Source: Williamsia sp.
GTDB lineage: Bacteria; Bacteroidota; Bacteroidia; Chitinophagales; Chitinophagaceae
Direction of reading: 5' to 3'
NCBI GenBank assembly: GCA_015069695.1
Contig: JADCRZ010000003.1
Coordinates: forward strand, 173,821-237,820
DNA length: 64,000 nucleotides
Part shown: piece by piece, positions 1 to 8,402 of the stretch
Layout of the letters: every line of letters starts with the position of its first letter
Numbering within the stretch: position 1 is the stretch's first letter
The notes under the pieces: model-generated
Seen by the model: the letters and a program-made list of their open reading frames with translations, nothing else
Databases searched by the model: none
What the model was told of the DNA's origin: nothing
Translations under genes and position numbers: made by a program

Positions 1-147
1 ACAGTGGAGCAAGCAATGCTTGCATTGGGCAAGATAGTAGGATTTGCACGCAGTAAAAAGCAGCCGCTTCCAGGTGTGCGCGTACTGGCACAAGCCTTAG
101 AACGATTCTTCTACTTGAAGAAAGGTTATCAGGCCGCTTCTCCTTAA
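1..147 (+). CDS. C-terminal end of a probable IS4-type transposase (partial)
   Basis: The reading frame is open from base 1 and stops at 145-147, giving 48 residues with no start in view. The stretch reading LGKIVGFARSKKQPLPG, followed by a basic, aromatic end, resembles the extreme C-terminus of IS4-family DDE transposases, where a G-rich segment precedes a PG motif and a final helix. The catalytic DDE residues lie outside the window, so function and intactness cannot be judged. No terminal inverted repeat is evident in the next 110 bases, although a dispersed repeat begins at 165. Any protein with a similar basic tail is possible; the family call is a pattern match only. Confidence 0.5.
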   Translation, partial: TVEQAMLALGKIVGFARSKKQPLPGVRVLAQALERFFYLKKGYQAASP

Positions 148-164
148 AACCCCTACAAGATTAG

Positions 165-191
165 CCCGGGAGGGGCAGGGGTGGGTTCAAG
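165..191. repeat. GC-rich dispersed intergenic repeat, copy 1
   Basis: The 17 bases at 170-186 are the exact reverse complement of 4752-4768. Both copies lie in noncoding DNA, just downstream of a coding region. The flanking bases differ, so the core is short. Such G/C-rich motifs occur as dispersed intergenic repeats in some Bacteroidota genomes (general knowledge); the function is unknown. Confidence 0.5.
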
Positions 192-257
192 CCAAAAGTT
201 GTTTGATGTATGAATAAAATCAAAGCCGTGAAAAAACAACCATAGTTAATCTCACCA

Positions 258-1442
258 TCACTCCGTCCGCTGGCTGATCCTCCCCGTCTTTTTATCTTTG
301 AGAATAATCTTCTTCTCACCCCCCGGTAATATTTCTTCCTTGATGAGGAAATTGTCGTCATCGTAGGATGTTAAATGGGAGGTTGGTTGCACATCGGTTT
401 GTCCGCGCCATCCTTCGATCTGCACTTTTTCCCAGACGCCGCTCCTGGAAGATGCATAGGCTGCATCGATGATGGCATTCACGATGTAACCATCATAAAA
501 AGTTTCAAGGGGTTGCTTGTTCCCTTCGATGGCATCGAACATATCGGAGAACATGTTTGAATAGCCGAGGTCGTGCACTTCATCGCCGACGGGAAAAAGC
601 CAGCCTGAATTGGATTCGGCTTTTTCAGCCACGTAGCCGCCTTTGCCGGTGCTGAACATTTCAAAACCGGTGCGCAGAAAGCTGTTGAGCCAGATCGTTC
701 CTTCCGTACCCATCACCTCGTCACGCAAATCCATGCCACCCCGGAATGCCCAGCTTACTTCAAACTGTCCGATGGCGCCGTTGGCATATTTGACCAACCC
801 GATGGCATGGTCTTCCGCTTCAATCGGATGCACCTGTGTATCTGCCCAGCACATCACTTCAACGGGCAGGATGTCTTTTCCGATAAAGCTGCGGGCAATT
901 TCAATGCAATGACAGCCCAGGTCCATGAGCGCACCGCCACCAGCTTGTTCCTTGTCCCAGAACCAACTGCTGTGCGGACCCGGGTGTGTTTCGCGCGATT
1001 TGGCCCATAGCACCCGGCCGATGCTGCCGCCCTGTATAGATGAAAGTGATTTTAAAAACTTCGGGGTATAACAAAGGTCTTCCAGGTAGCCACCCATCAC
1101 GCCTGCCTTTTCCACCGCTTCCAGCATTTGTTTTGCTTCCGCTCCCGAGCGGCCCAGCGGCTTGGTGCACAGCACATGCTTGCCGGCTTTTGCACAAGCC
1201 AGCACGGCCGGCAGGTGCAGGTGATTGGGCAATGCGATCACCACCGCGTCTGTTGAGGGATGTGAGATGGCTTCCTCCATATCTGTGCTGGTATGGGGTA
1301 TCTGGAAGTCGGCAGCAAAGCGGGTGGCCGATTCCGCAGAACGGGCGTAGATCATCTGGATCCGGTCTTTGCGGCGTTGCGCATGGAGTGATTCCGCATA
1401 AAACCGGCCGATAAAACCGGTGCCTAGAAGGGTTATATTCAT
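258..1442 (-). CDS. Gfo/Idh/MocA family NAD(P)-dependent oxidoreductase
   Basis: This 394-residue protein has an N-terminal Rossmann fold opening [14 protein letters not shown] (GxGxxG dinucleotide motif) and the family lysine motif near residue 95, here CTKPLG rather than the common EKP. The C-terminal half carries the alpha/beta substrate domain ([17 protein letters not shown]). No signal peptide is visible, so it should be cytoplasmic. Family members oxidise or reduce sugar or cyclitol hydroxyls, often at C3. It ends a two-gene operon: the DUF6807 gene stops 3 bases upstream of its ATG. Nearby TIM-barrel isomerase-like proteins suggest sugar catabolism; the exact substrate cannot be read from sequence. 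Confidence 0.9.
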   Translation of the reverse strand: MNITLLGTGFIGRFYAESLHAQRRKDRIQMIYARSAESATRFAADFQIPHTSTDMEEAISHPSTDAVVIALPNHLHLPAVLACAKAGKHVLCTKPLGRSGAEAKQMLEAVEKAGVMGGYLEDLCYTPKFLKSLSSIQGGSIGRVLWAKSRETHPGPHSSWFWDKEQAGGGALMDLGCHCIEIARSFIGKDILPVEVMCWADTQVHPIEAEDHAIGLVKYANGAIGQFEVSWAFRGGMDLRDEVMGTEGTIWLNSFLRTGFEMFSTGKGGYVAEKAESNSGWLFPVGDEVHDLGYSNMFSDMFDAIEGNKQPLETFYDGYIVNAIIDAAYASSRSGVWEKVQIEGWRGQTDVQPTSHLTSYDDDNFLIKEEILPGGEKKIILKDKKTGRISQRTE

Positions 1443-1445
1443 ATA

Positions 1446-2681
1446 TTATTGTTTGAGCTGTTTGAGCTGTTCTATTAGCGGCGGATGCTGTATATCATCC
1501 AGCAGGCGATGGGCGAATGCTGCGTCAAGAGGACCATCGTAAACACAATACCGGAACTTTGACCTGTAGTGTTGCTGCGGAGGTATAAAAAACGGACCAT
1601 CTACGGAGGGCGCATAACACCAGTAGGGCATCGTAGGATGGATGCGCAGGGCCTGCGGATAGCGGAAATTATCCGGAAACCCAAACACTGCAATCCCGCT
1701 ATACTTATGATTGATGTCTCCTTCCGCCGCCACCCACGCTGCATGCCTCGCGTTTCCGTCAGCGACTGAAAAGCCTGAATCCGTGATGACCTTCCAGGGC
1801 TTCTCAAAATAGACCTTGTCATCCGGGTTCCAGGCAGCACTGCCGCGGAACGACATGCCGCCGTAATGATATTGGTTTAAAAAAAGGGTGTCCCTGCTGG
1901 TATTGACCTGGTCAGATTCAATGTCGAACAAAAAGGGATTTGCAAAAGGATATACCCTGATGGTCCAGGTTTCTGTCAGTACCGTGTCGGGAGCCGTTGT
2001 ATAATGTTGCAATTCAAGCCTGATTGTTGCCATTACAGCGCCTTGCGTAACCGAGAGCACCCTGGCATGCCGGACATTGCCCAGCCGGGATTGTTGGTTC
2101 CAGAAATCACGTTGGGTTCCCTTGTATTGGGTGCTCGTCCAGGCCATCATCACGCCATGCTGGTGGGCATGCCCGGCAGGAAAATCATCTGTCAGGATGC
2201 TGCCTGACGGACTATAAACCGGATGGATAAAGCCGCTCCTTGCATAATATGCCGGGCTATCAGGTGGAGGCGGCGCAACGGCTGTATGGTAAAACAAAAC
2301 AGGCTTTTTGCCAACAGAAATTAGGAATCCATCCGCAGTGGTTTGCACGCTTACAGGCTTTTTCTCCTGCACGGTTGTTTTATCAATGGAGTACAAAATC
2401 CGTCTGCTGCCATTTGCCTGCAGGGTATCGGGCAAAATAAACAGGATCCGCTGGCTGTCCAGAAGTTGTACTTGCGCTGATTTCCCTGTTCTGGTGTTGG
2501 TGGCCGTGTAGGAATAGGCAGCAGATAGTTCCTTGTCAAGCTTTGCCACTACGATGCTGTTGATGCGCGTATACCCGTTGTCATCTACTCCTAACAGGGC
2601 TTCCTGTGCCCACACCCGATTGCACCAGCCGCTGGCAAGTAAGAGCATGAGGCACAATACAGGCAGGATATACTTATTCAT
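1446..2681 (-). CDS. Secreted PmoA-like protein (DUF6807)
   Basis: A 411-residue protein with an N-terminal signal peptide (hydrophobic CLMLLLASGWCNRVWAQ). The core has the DUF6807/PmoA-like signature: a conserved YSPSG segment, then DFPAGHAHQHGVMMAWT, then an FWNQQ motif near residue 195. The family is named after a methane-oxygenase annotation but is found in Bacteroidota carbohydrate loci and has no well-established reaction. The histidine-rich GHAHQHG stretch is the most likely functional site (inference). It is the first gene of an operon with the Gfo/Idh/MocA oxidoreductase and is divergent from the TIM-barrel gene at 2853, so the 171-base gap between them should hold both promoters. 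Confidence 0.85.
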   Translation of the reverse strand: MNKYILPVLCLMLLLASGWCNRVWAQEALLGVDDNGYTRINSIVVAKLDKELSAAYSYTATNTRTGKSAQVQLLDSQRILFILPDTLQANGSRRILYSIDKTTVQEKKPVSVQTTADGFLISVGKKPVLFYHTAVAPPPPDSPAYYARSGFIHPVYSPSGSILTDDFPAGHAHQHGVMMAWTSTQYKGTQRDFWNQQSRLGNVRHARVLSVTQGAVMATIRLELQHYTTAPDTVLTETWTIRVYPFANPFLFDIESDQVNTSRDTLFLNQYHYGGMSFRGSAAWNPDDKVYFEKPWKVITDSGFSVADGNARHAAWVAAEGDINHKYSGIAVFGFPDNFRYPQALRIHPTMPYWCYAPSVDGPFFIPPQQHYRSKFRYCVYDGPLDAAFAHRLLDDIQHPPLIEQLKQLKQ

Positions 2682-2852
2682 GGCTGGTACCGGGCAATCT
2701 TTTTGAAAAATAAATATAGGCCTTAATCGTATATGCGTCTCTGCCGGACTGCTTTAAATAAGTTTTCAGCCGTTTTATTTTTCTCCGTAGCTTTCCCCTG
2801 CGATTGGCTTTATTGCATCAGCCATATTATTTACCACTTATTGCTTTCCGTT

Positions 2853-3767
2853 ATGCATGCGCTTTCCAGAAGAAAATTTTTGCAACAATCCAGTGTTGTT
2901 CTTGCCGGCACCCTGTTAACGCCGGCCCTTACCCAGGCTTTCAGCAAAACAGCGGCTATCACCGGCATCCAGCTCTACTCTATCCGGGATGATATGAAAA
3001 CAGATCCCGCAGGAACCCTGAAAAAGCTGGCCACCATGGGCTACCGCTACGTAGAACACGCCAACTATATCGACCGCAAGTTTTATGGCTATCCCGCCAA
3101 GGAATTTAAAACCTTGCTGGACGGGCTGGGATTGAAAATGCTGAGCGGACATACCGTCATGGGCAAGGCCCATTGGGATGCAGCAACCGGTCAGTTCACC
3201 GATGCCTGGAAACAAACCATTGAAGACGCAGCCACCATGGGACAGCAGTTTGTGATCAGTCCGTGGATCGACGATGCTTACCGCAAAGATTATAATGGAC
3301 TGGCCAAGTTTATGGACGCTTTCAACAAAAGCGGAGAACTCTGCAAAGCAGCAGGAATGCGGTTTGGTTACCACAACCACGATTGGGAGTTCAGCAAGTC
3401 GCTCAACAACACGCCTATCTATGACCTGATCTTAAAGCTGACAGATCCCCAGCTGGTGGTTCAGCAGCTGGACATTGGCAACATGTATGGAGGTGGTGGC
3501 CGCGCGATGGATGTACTCAAAAGATATCCAGGCCGCTTCTTATCACTGCATGTAAAAGACGAGATCAAATCCACCGCAAACAGCGAAGGCTATGAAAGCT
3601 GTGTGCTGGGCAAAGGGATCATCAATACAAAGCAAATCCTGGATCTTGCCCGCAAGCAGGGCGCTACTCAGCATTATATCATCGAACAGGAATCGTACCA
3701 GGGAAAAGCACCGCTGCAAAGTGCGCAGGAAGACCTGGCGGTCATGAAGAAATGGGGCTACGCATAA
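2853..3767 (+). CDS. Sugar phosphate isomerase/epimerase-like TIM barrel, Tat leader (1)
   Basis: About 304 residues from the ATG at 2853. An in-frame start 120 bases earlier would put a long extra segment before the leader, so 2853 is preferred: it begins MHALSRRKFLQQSS, a twin-arginine signal with a following hydrophobic stretch. The mature part is an AP-endonuclease-2/xylose-isomerase-like barrel: GIQLYSIRDDMKTDPAGTL near the start, metal-ligand region FGYHNHDWEF, then QQLDIGNMYGGG and LSLHVKDE. Members are isomerases, epimerases or, in keto-sugar loci, lyases. Export through Tat would place it in the periplasm. The next gene is a paralogue 42 bases downstream, probably co-transcribed. Confidence 0.88.
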   Translation: MHALSRRKFLQQSSVVLAGTLLTPALTQAFSKTAAITGIQLYSIRDDMKTDPAGTLKKLATMGYRYVEHANYIDRKFYGYPAKEFKTLLDGLGLKMLSGHTVMGKAHWDAATGQFTDAWKQTIEDAATMGQQFVISPWIDDAYRKDYNGLAKFMDAFNKSGELCKAAGMRFGYHNHDWEFSKSLNNTPIYDLILKLTDPQLVVQQLDIGNMYGGGGRAMDVLKRYPGRFLSLHVKDEIKSTANSEGYESCVLGKGIINTKQILDLARKQGATQHYIIEQESYQGKAPLQSAQEDLAVMKKWGYA

Positions 3768-3809
3768 ATCAGGGAGGACACAGCATTATTTACCATATAA
3801 ACTACAAGC

Positions 3810-4694
3810 ATGCCGTCAAGACGCTCATTCATTCAATCTGCTTCTGTACTGGCCACCGGGTTGGCGATCAAACCCGCTTCCCTGTTCGCCGCGAAGGGAC
3901 CGATCGGTTTACAACTCTATACCGTGCGCAGTGCCATGCAAAAGGACCCTTCCGTTGCGCTGGCCAAAGTGGCACAGCTGGGTTACAAATCTGTGGAAGG
4001 TGCCAGCTATGTTGGTACCGAATTGTTTTACGGCATGAACGCAGCCGCGTTCTCCAAGGTGCTCAAACAAAACGGATTGATCATGCCCAGCAGCCATTAC
4101 CGGCTGGGTGAGGACAAGGAAAATGGCCAGGATGTAAAAGGCACGCTGATGCACAACTGGGACAAAGCCGTTGATGATGCAGCAGCAGTGGGTGTAAAGT
4201 ACATGGTTTGTGCCTGGCTTTCCGAGCACGAACGCGGCAACATAGATCATTACAAAGTGATCGCCGAACAACTCAACAAAGCAGGCCAGCGCTGCAAAAA
4301 ATCAGGTATCCAGCTCTGCTATCACAACCACGATTTTGAATTTGACGCGCAGGGAGGCACCCTGCCCTATGATGTGCTGCTCAACCAGACAGACAAGAAC
4401 CTGGTCAAAATGGAAATGGATCTTTACTGGGTCAACAAAGCCAACAAAGACCCGTTCACCCTGTTCAACCAGCACCCCGGGCGTTTTCCCTTGTGGCATG
4501 TAAAAGACATGGACAAAACACCCCAGCGCTCGTTCACGGAAGTTGGCAACGGCGTCATCGATTTCAAAAAGCTTTTTACCCAGGCTGACAAAGCCGGCCT
4601 CAAATACTTTTTCGTAGAACAAGACCAAACCCCCGGCGACCCTTTCGACAGCATCACAAAAAGCGTGAACTATATCAAGAAGAACTTGATGTAG
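3810..4694 (+). CDS. Sugar phosphate isomerase/epimerase-like TIM barrel, Tat leader (2)
   Basis: A 294-residue paralogue of the preceding gene. It opens MPSRRSFIQSASVLATG, a twin-arginine leader, then GPIGLQLYTVRSAMQKDP. The metal-binding motifs are kept: CYHNHDFEF, KMEMDLYWVNKA, LWHVKDMD, and a C-terminal FFVEQDQTP. The two proteins share layout throughout but are clearly diverged, so they probably act on different substrates or steps. The family is related to xylose isomerase and endonuclease IV, and sugar chemistry is the usual role in this context. No terminator is visible after the stop; a 170-base gap with a GC-rich repeat separates it from the next gene. Confidence 0.88.
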   Translation: MPSRRSFIQSASVLATGLAIKPASLFAAKGPIGLQLYTVRSAMQKDPSVALAKVAQLGYKSVEGASYVGTELFYGMNAAAFSKVLKQNGLIMPSSHYRLGEDKENGQDVKGTLMHNWDKAVDDAAAVGVKYMVCAWLSEHERGNIDHYKVIAEQLNKAGQRCKKSGIQLCYHNHDFEFDAQGGTLPYDVLLNQTDKNLVKMEMDLYWVNKANKDPFTLFNQHPGRFPLWHVKDMDKTPQRSFTEVGNGVIDFKKLFTQADKAGLKYFFVEQDQTPGDPFDSITKSVNYIKKNLM

Positions 4695-4750
4695 CTTGTA
4701 GGCATGGGTGACAGATGCAGCGAGGATTGCTAAGCGGGTTTTGCATCGTA

Positions 4751-4781
4751 GACCCACCCCTGCCCCTCGCAGGAGGGGATA
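4751..4781. repeat. GC-rich dispersed intergenic repeat, copy 2
   Basis: The 17 bases at 4752-4768 match the reverse complement of 170-186 exactly. Here the core is followed by a short complementary stretch (CCCCTC...GAGGGG), giving a small hairpin. It lies in the gap after the second TIM-barrel gene. There is no clear T-run immediately after the hairpin, so I do not call it a terminator. Confidence 0.5.
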
Positions 4782-4882
4782 ATACAAGTGTACTCTTTTT
4801 TAGGGGGTAAGAACAACGCATAGCGGGTGGCAAAGGTGGGTTCCTGCGGCCCGGTCAGTCTCTCTTGAAAAAACAGCTCCAT

Positions 4883-6400
4883 ATGAAAATATTCCTGTCC
4901 CAGAAGACCCTTCTCTCCTTCCTGCTGCTGCTATCAATTGCACCTGTTTTCTCCCAATCCAATCTGGGTATTTTTGAGAACCAGGGAGATGTAGGGTCCC
5001 ATGTGAAACCCGGGTCCGCCACCTATATTCCGCAGCATGAACAATATGTGATTTCCGGTGCAGGTTACAACGTATGGTTTGATCACGATGAATTTCATTT
5101 TCTGTACAAAAAGATCAAGGGAGATTTTATCCTGTATGCCCGCGCGGAATTTGTTGGCTGGAATGGTGTTGAACAACACCGAAAAGTTGGCTGGATGATC
5201 CGGAAGAGTTTGGACGGGAAATCAGCACAGGTAAATGCGGTGGAGCATGGGGATGGGCTTACATCCCTTCAATTCAGAAAAACGGATGGAGCAACAACGG
5301 AAGAAGTAAAGTCCAAGCTAACAAACGCCAATGTGATCCAGCTGGAAAGAAAGGGAAACCTGTTTACCATGCGGGTCGCAAAATGGGGTGAGCCGTTTGT
5401 AACGGAACAAGTAGCTGATATAGCCCTGGGTGATGAGGTATATGCAGGCCTGTTTGTGGGATCACACAATGCCGATGTGCTGGAAACAGGTGTTTTCAGC
5501 GATGTGCGCATTACCGTGCCGGCCCGCGAAGGACTGGTGCCGTACCGGGAGTACCTGGGCAGTCATCTTGAACTGCTGGAAGTTGCCAGCGGCAAACGCA
5601 GCATTGTTTACTCCTCTTCCCAATCGCTCCAGGCGCCTAACTGGATGGCAGACGGAAAAGGACTGATCTACAACAGTGAAGGAGCTATCTACCGTTTTGA
5701 CCTGGCAAGCCGCCAGCCCCAACTGGTAAATACGGGTGAAGTGAAAAACAACAACAACGATCATGTGATCTCTTTTGACGGGAAAATGCTCGGACTGAGT
5801 AGCGGGGTGCAGCAACTCGGCGGCTCGATCGTATACACGGTTCCCATCGGTGGCGGCACGCCCAAACAAATCACACCTGCAGGTCCTTCCTACCTGCACA
5901 GCTGGTCGATAGATGGAAAGAACCTGCTTTTTACCGGTCAGCGCAACGGGGAGTTTGACATTTACCAGGTGCCTGCAGCCGGCGGCAAAGAACTCAGGCT
6001 CACCACTGCAACCGGACTGGATGACGGACCTGAATTTACACCGGATGGCAAATGGATTTATTTTAATTCCAACCGGACCGGCACCATGCGCATCTGGCGC
6101 ATGAAACCGGATGGCAGTGGGCAGGAGCCGTTGACCAACGATGAATACCACGACTGGTTTCCGCATGTTTCACCCGATGGCAAATGGGTGGTCTTTATCT
6201 CTTTCCTGAAAGACGAAGTGCCTGCGGGCGATCATCCGTTTTACAAACATGTCTATATCCGCCTGATGCCACTTGATGGCGGCAAGCCAAAAGTTATTGC
6301 GTATGTTTACGGTGGCCAGGGGACCATTAACACGCCTTCCTGGTCGCCTGACAGCAAGCAAATTGCTTTTATCAGCAATACCAAGATGAGCAATCCGTAA
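4883..6400 (+). CDS. Secreted protein with concanavalin-like N-domain and TolB-type beta-propeller
   Basis: About 505 residues from the ATG at 4883; a TTG 18 bases upstream is an alternative. A signal peptide (LLSFLLLLSIAPVFSQ) leads into a region of roughly residues 25-210 resembling a concanavalin-like/DUF1349 fold (GDFILYARAEFVGW, VGWMIRKSLDG). From about residue 230 there are WD40-like PD40 repeats: LQAPNWMADGKGLIYNSEG, SYLHSWSIDGKNLLFTG, GPEFTPDGKWIYFNSNRTG, FPHVSPDGKWVVFIS, TPSWSPDSKQIAF. These form a TolB-like propeller, usually a binding scaffold rather than an enzyme. Its position among sugar genes suggests glycan binding (inference). Confidence 0.82.
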   Translation: MKIFLSQKTLLSFLLLLSIAPVFSQSNLGIFENQGDVGSHVKPGSATYIPQHEQYVISGAGYNVWFDHDEFHFLYKKIKGDFILYARAEFVGWNGVEQHRKVGWMIRKSLDGKSAQVNAVEHGDGLTSLQFRKTDGATTEEVKSKLTNANVIQLERKGNLFTMRVAKWGEPFVTEQVADIALGDEVYAGLFVGSHNADVLETGVFSDVRITVPAREGLVPYREYLGSHLELLEVASGKRSIVYSSSQSLQAPNWMADGKGLIYNSEGAIYRFDLASRQPQLVNTGEVKNNNNDHVISFDGKMLGLSSGVQQLGGSIVYTVPIGGGTPKQITPAGPSYLHSWSIDGKNLLFTGQRNGEFDIYQVPAAGGKELRLTTATGLDDGPEFTPDGKWIYFNSNRTGTMRIWRMKPDGSGQEPLTNDEYHDWFPHVSPDGKWVVFISFLKDEVPAGDHPFYKHVYIRLMPLDGGKPKVIAYVYGGQGTINTPSWSPDSKQIAFISNTKMSNP

Positions 6401-6420
6401 TCTTTTAAAATTTAGATCAC

Positions 6421-6876
6421 TTGAAACAAAAACCTGTCTTTATTTTATTGTTCTTCGTCCTGTTCACGGCCATTGGCTATTCGCAGGCAAAGGCCCGGCC
6501 CATCGCAAATCACCTGGCGCTGTATGTAAAAGACCTGAAGAAAAGTGCCGACTTTTATGAGAAGGTCATGATGCTGGAAGTCATTCCCGAACCTTTTCAC
6601 GACGGCAAGCATGTATGGTTCAGAACAGGCGCACACAGCCAGCTGCACATTATACAAGGGGCAGCACAACTGACTGATCATGACATCAACACCCACTTCG
6701 CTTATTCGGTACCGGTACTTGCCGCCTTTACAAAACACCTCGACAGCCTCCATGTAAAATACGGCGATTGGAACGGCACCTCCATCACACCTACCAAACG
6801 CCCCGATGGCATCGTACAGGTGTACCTGAAGGATCCGGATAATTACTGGATCGAAGTGAATGATGATAAGTTTTAG
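6421..6876 (+). CDS. Secreted VOC (glyoxalase/bleomycin-resistance fold) protein
   Basis: A 151-residue protein starting at a TTG codon; the signal peptide (KPVFILLFFVLFTAIGYSQ) begins directly after it and no better ATG exists. The mature part is one vicinal-oxygen-chelate module pair: NHLALYVKDLKKSADFYEKVM, then HVWFRTG, HFAYSV and a closing VYLKDPDNYWIEV. The histidine in NHLALYV and the glutamate in WIEV sit where VOC metal ligands usually lie. The reaction is unknown; the family covers lyases, epimerases and dioxygenases. It lies 20 bases after the propeller gene and is probably in the same transcript. Confidence 0.85.
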   Translation: MKQKPVFILLFFVLFTAIGYSQAKARPIANHLALYVKDLKKSADFYEKVMMLEVIPEPFHDGKHVWFRTGAHSQLHIIQGAAQLTDHDINTHFAYSVPVLAAFTKHLDSLHVKYGDWNGTSITPTKRPDGIVQVYLKDPDNYWIEVNDDKF

Positions 6877-6882
6877 CGGGGA

Positions 6883-8244
6883 TCATTCCTTTTCCCTTTC
6901 CTCCAATCTCCTTACACAATTGGAAAGGGCGCGGAAGTTGTGGTAGGTGGCCTTCCAGATATGTCCTTTCAGGGCTGTCTTTCTTTGCGGTTCCTCGTCA
7001 AGGCCTTCTTCATACCAGTCGCCGTATTCATGGTCGATCAGGTAGGTTTGTATGTAGTTCCATTGCTGCTTGAACTTGTCGAAATAGTGCAAGGGATCCT
7101 GCGGAAAATGATCGGCCATGAGCAGCAGGGTGTTAAGCCCTTCAGCCTGCGCCCACCAGTTCTTGCTTTTCAAGATGATGGAGATCGTGTCTTGTCCTTT
7201 GAAGTAGTATCCTTCATCGTAAAAGCCACCCAGTTTTTTATCCCACCCGTTCTTCAGCGCATGGTCTACCATTTTTTTGCCGATCTGCATGGTCCTCGTA
7301 TCGTTCTTTAAACCAAGGGCATGTGAAGCTTCGAGCATCAGGTACGCGGTTTCAATATCATGGCCAAAAGAAACATGATCAAGGAATTTGTGCTGGAAGA
7401 CAGCATTGCGCGAAGAATCGCGGAACGAGACCGGCGTCCAGTCTGGTTGAAAAAACAATTGCAGGTAGCCTTTTGGTGTAACAATCCTGTCGCGTATCAG
7501 GAGCAGCATCTCTTGCAGGCGCTCCCGCACCAACAGGTCGGGCCATACGCTGTACAACTCAGTGAGGGCTTCGAGCAGGTGGATGGATGAGTTCTGGTCT
7601 TTGTACCCCAGATCGGATGTGGAAGGGGTTGATTTATCTCTTTTCATCGGAGTGCCATCGACAGCCAGGTGCTGAAAATAACCCTTGTGCAGGGGATCGT
7701 GGCTGTGTGCTTCCAACCAGCGGAATGCCTGTTTTGCCAGGTTCAGCGCACCCGTATCGCGGGATGCTTTGTAATAAGCCGACAAGGCATACAGGCCAAA
7801 GGCGTTGCCATAGGCGTCCTTTGGAACACGTTGCTCCTGTTTTACCCTTCCCTGTCTGTCGACCAGGTTGTAAAAACCACCATGGACCTTGTCCCACATC
7901 ACATCGCGCAGAAACCGGAAGCCATGCCGGGAACAAGCCAGGTAATACGTGCTGTGTGGATAAAATTCAGCTGCCTTCGCGGTTGACCATACATGCCGCG
8001 CCTGCGTAACGATAAACTTGTCCTGCGGCCCGCTCGGTTTGAAATCGTAGGTATACGTGCTGATATAGCCACCGTACTGGCTATCGACACAATGCGGATA
8101 CCATTTGTTCATGAGTTCTGTCCGGATAGAACGGTCCATTTCACGCGCGAGCTGCAGGCGCGCCGGATCGGAGGTGCCGGATTTTTGCTGGGCGAGCAAA
8201 TAGACCGGCAACAGCAGAAAAAAGCCGAAAGCAAGCTTTATCAT
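6883..8244 (-). CDS. AGE-family epimerase/isomerase (N-acylglucosamine 2-epimerase-like)
   Basis: About 453 residues from the ATG at 8244, which opens a signal peptide (MIKLAFGFFLLLPVYLLAQ). An in-frame start 153 bases upstream is unlikely, because it would precede the leader. The protein shows the (alpha/alpha)6 barrel motifs of the AGE family: YPHCVDSQYGGY, TQARHVWSTAKA, HGGFYNLVD, HVSFGHDIETAYLMLEA and a late WWAQAEGLN. Members interconvert N-acyl sugars or isomerise mannose, cellobiose or beta-mannosides at C2. Export would put it in the periplasm, where it could act on released oligosaccharides. It converges with the VOC gene (6 bases apart) and is divergent from the GH43 gene. Confidence 0.88.
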   Translation of the reverse strand: MIKLAFGFFLLLPVYLLAQQKSGTSDPARLQLAREMDRSIRTELMNKWYPHCVDSQYGGYISTYTYDFKPSGPQDKFIVTQARHVWSTAKAAEFYPHSTYYLACSRHGFRFLRDVMWDKVHGGFYNLVDRQGRVKQEQRVPKDAYGNAFGLYALSAYYKASRDTGALNLAKQAFRWLEAHSHDPLHKGYFQHLAVDGTPMKRDKSTPSTSDLGYKDQNSSIHLLEALTELYSVWPDLLVRERLQEMLLLIRDRIVTPKGYLQLFFQPDWTPVSFRDSSRNAVFQHKFLDHVSFGHDIETAYLMLEASHALGLKNDTRTMQIGKKMVDHALKNGWDKKLGGFYDEGYYFKGQDTISIILKSKNWWAQAEGLNTLLLMADHFPQDPLHYFDKFKQQWNYIQTYLIDHEYGDWYEEGLDEEPQRKTALKGHIWKATYHNFRALSNCVRRLEEREKE

Positions 8245-8402
8245 ATGGCTTGATAGATTTAGTACACTATAAAGTTGAGGATAAGATCTGACATACAACC
8301 GCAGCACGGAGGCAGGGCCCGTAATTTTTTTATGTACCACCTGCAAGCATAAACGCCCAAAAAGTTTAATTTGCCTCCCATTCCTAAAAAGCATCAACGC
8401 CT

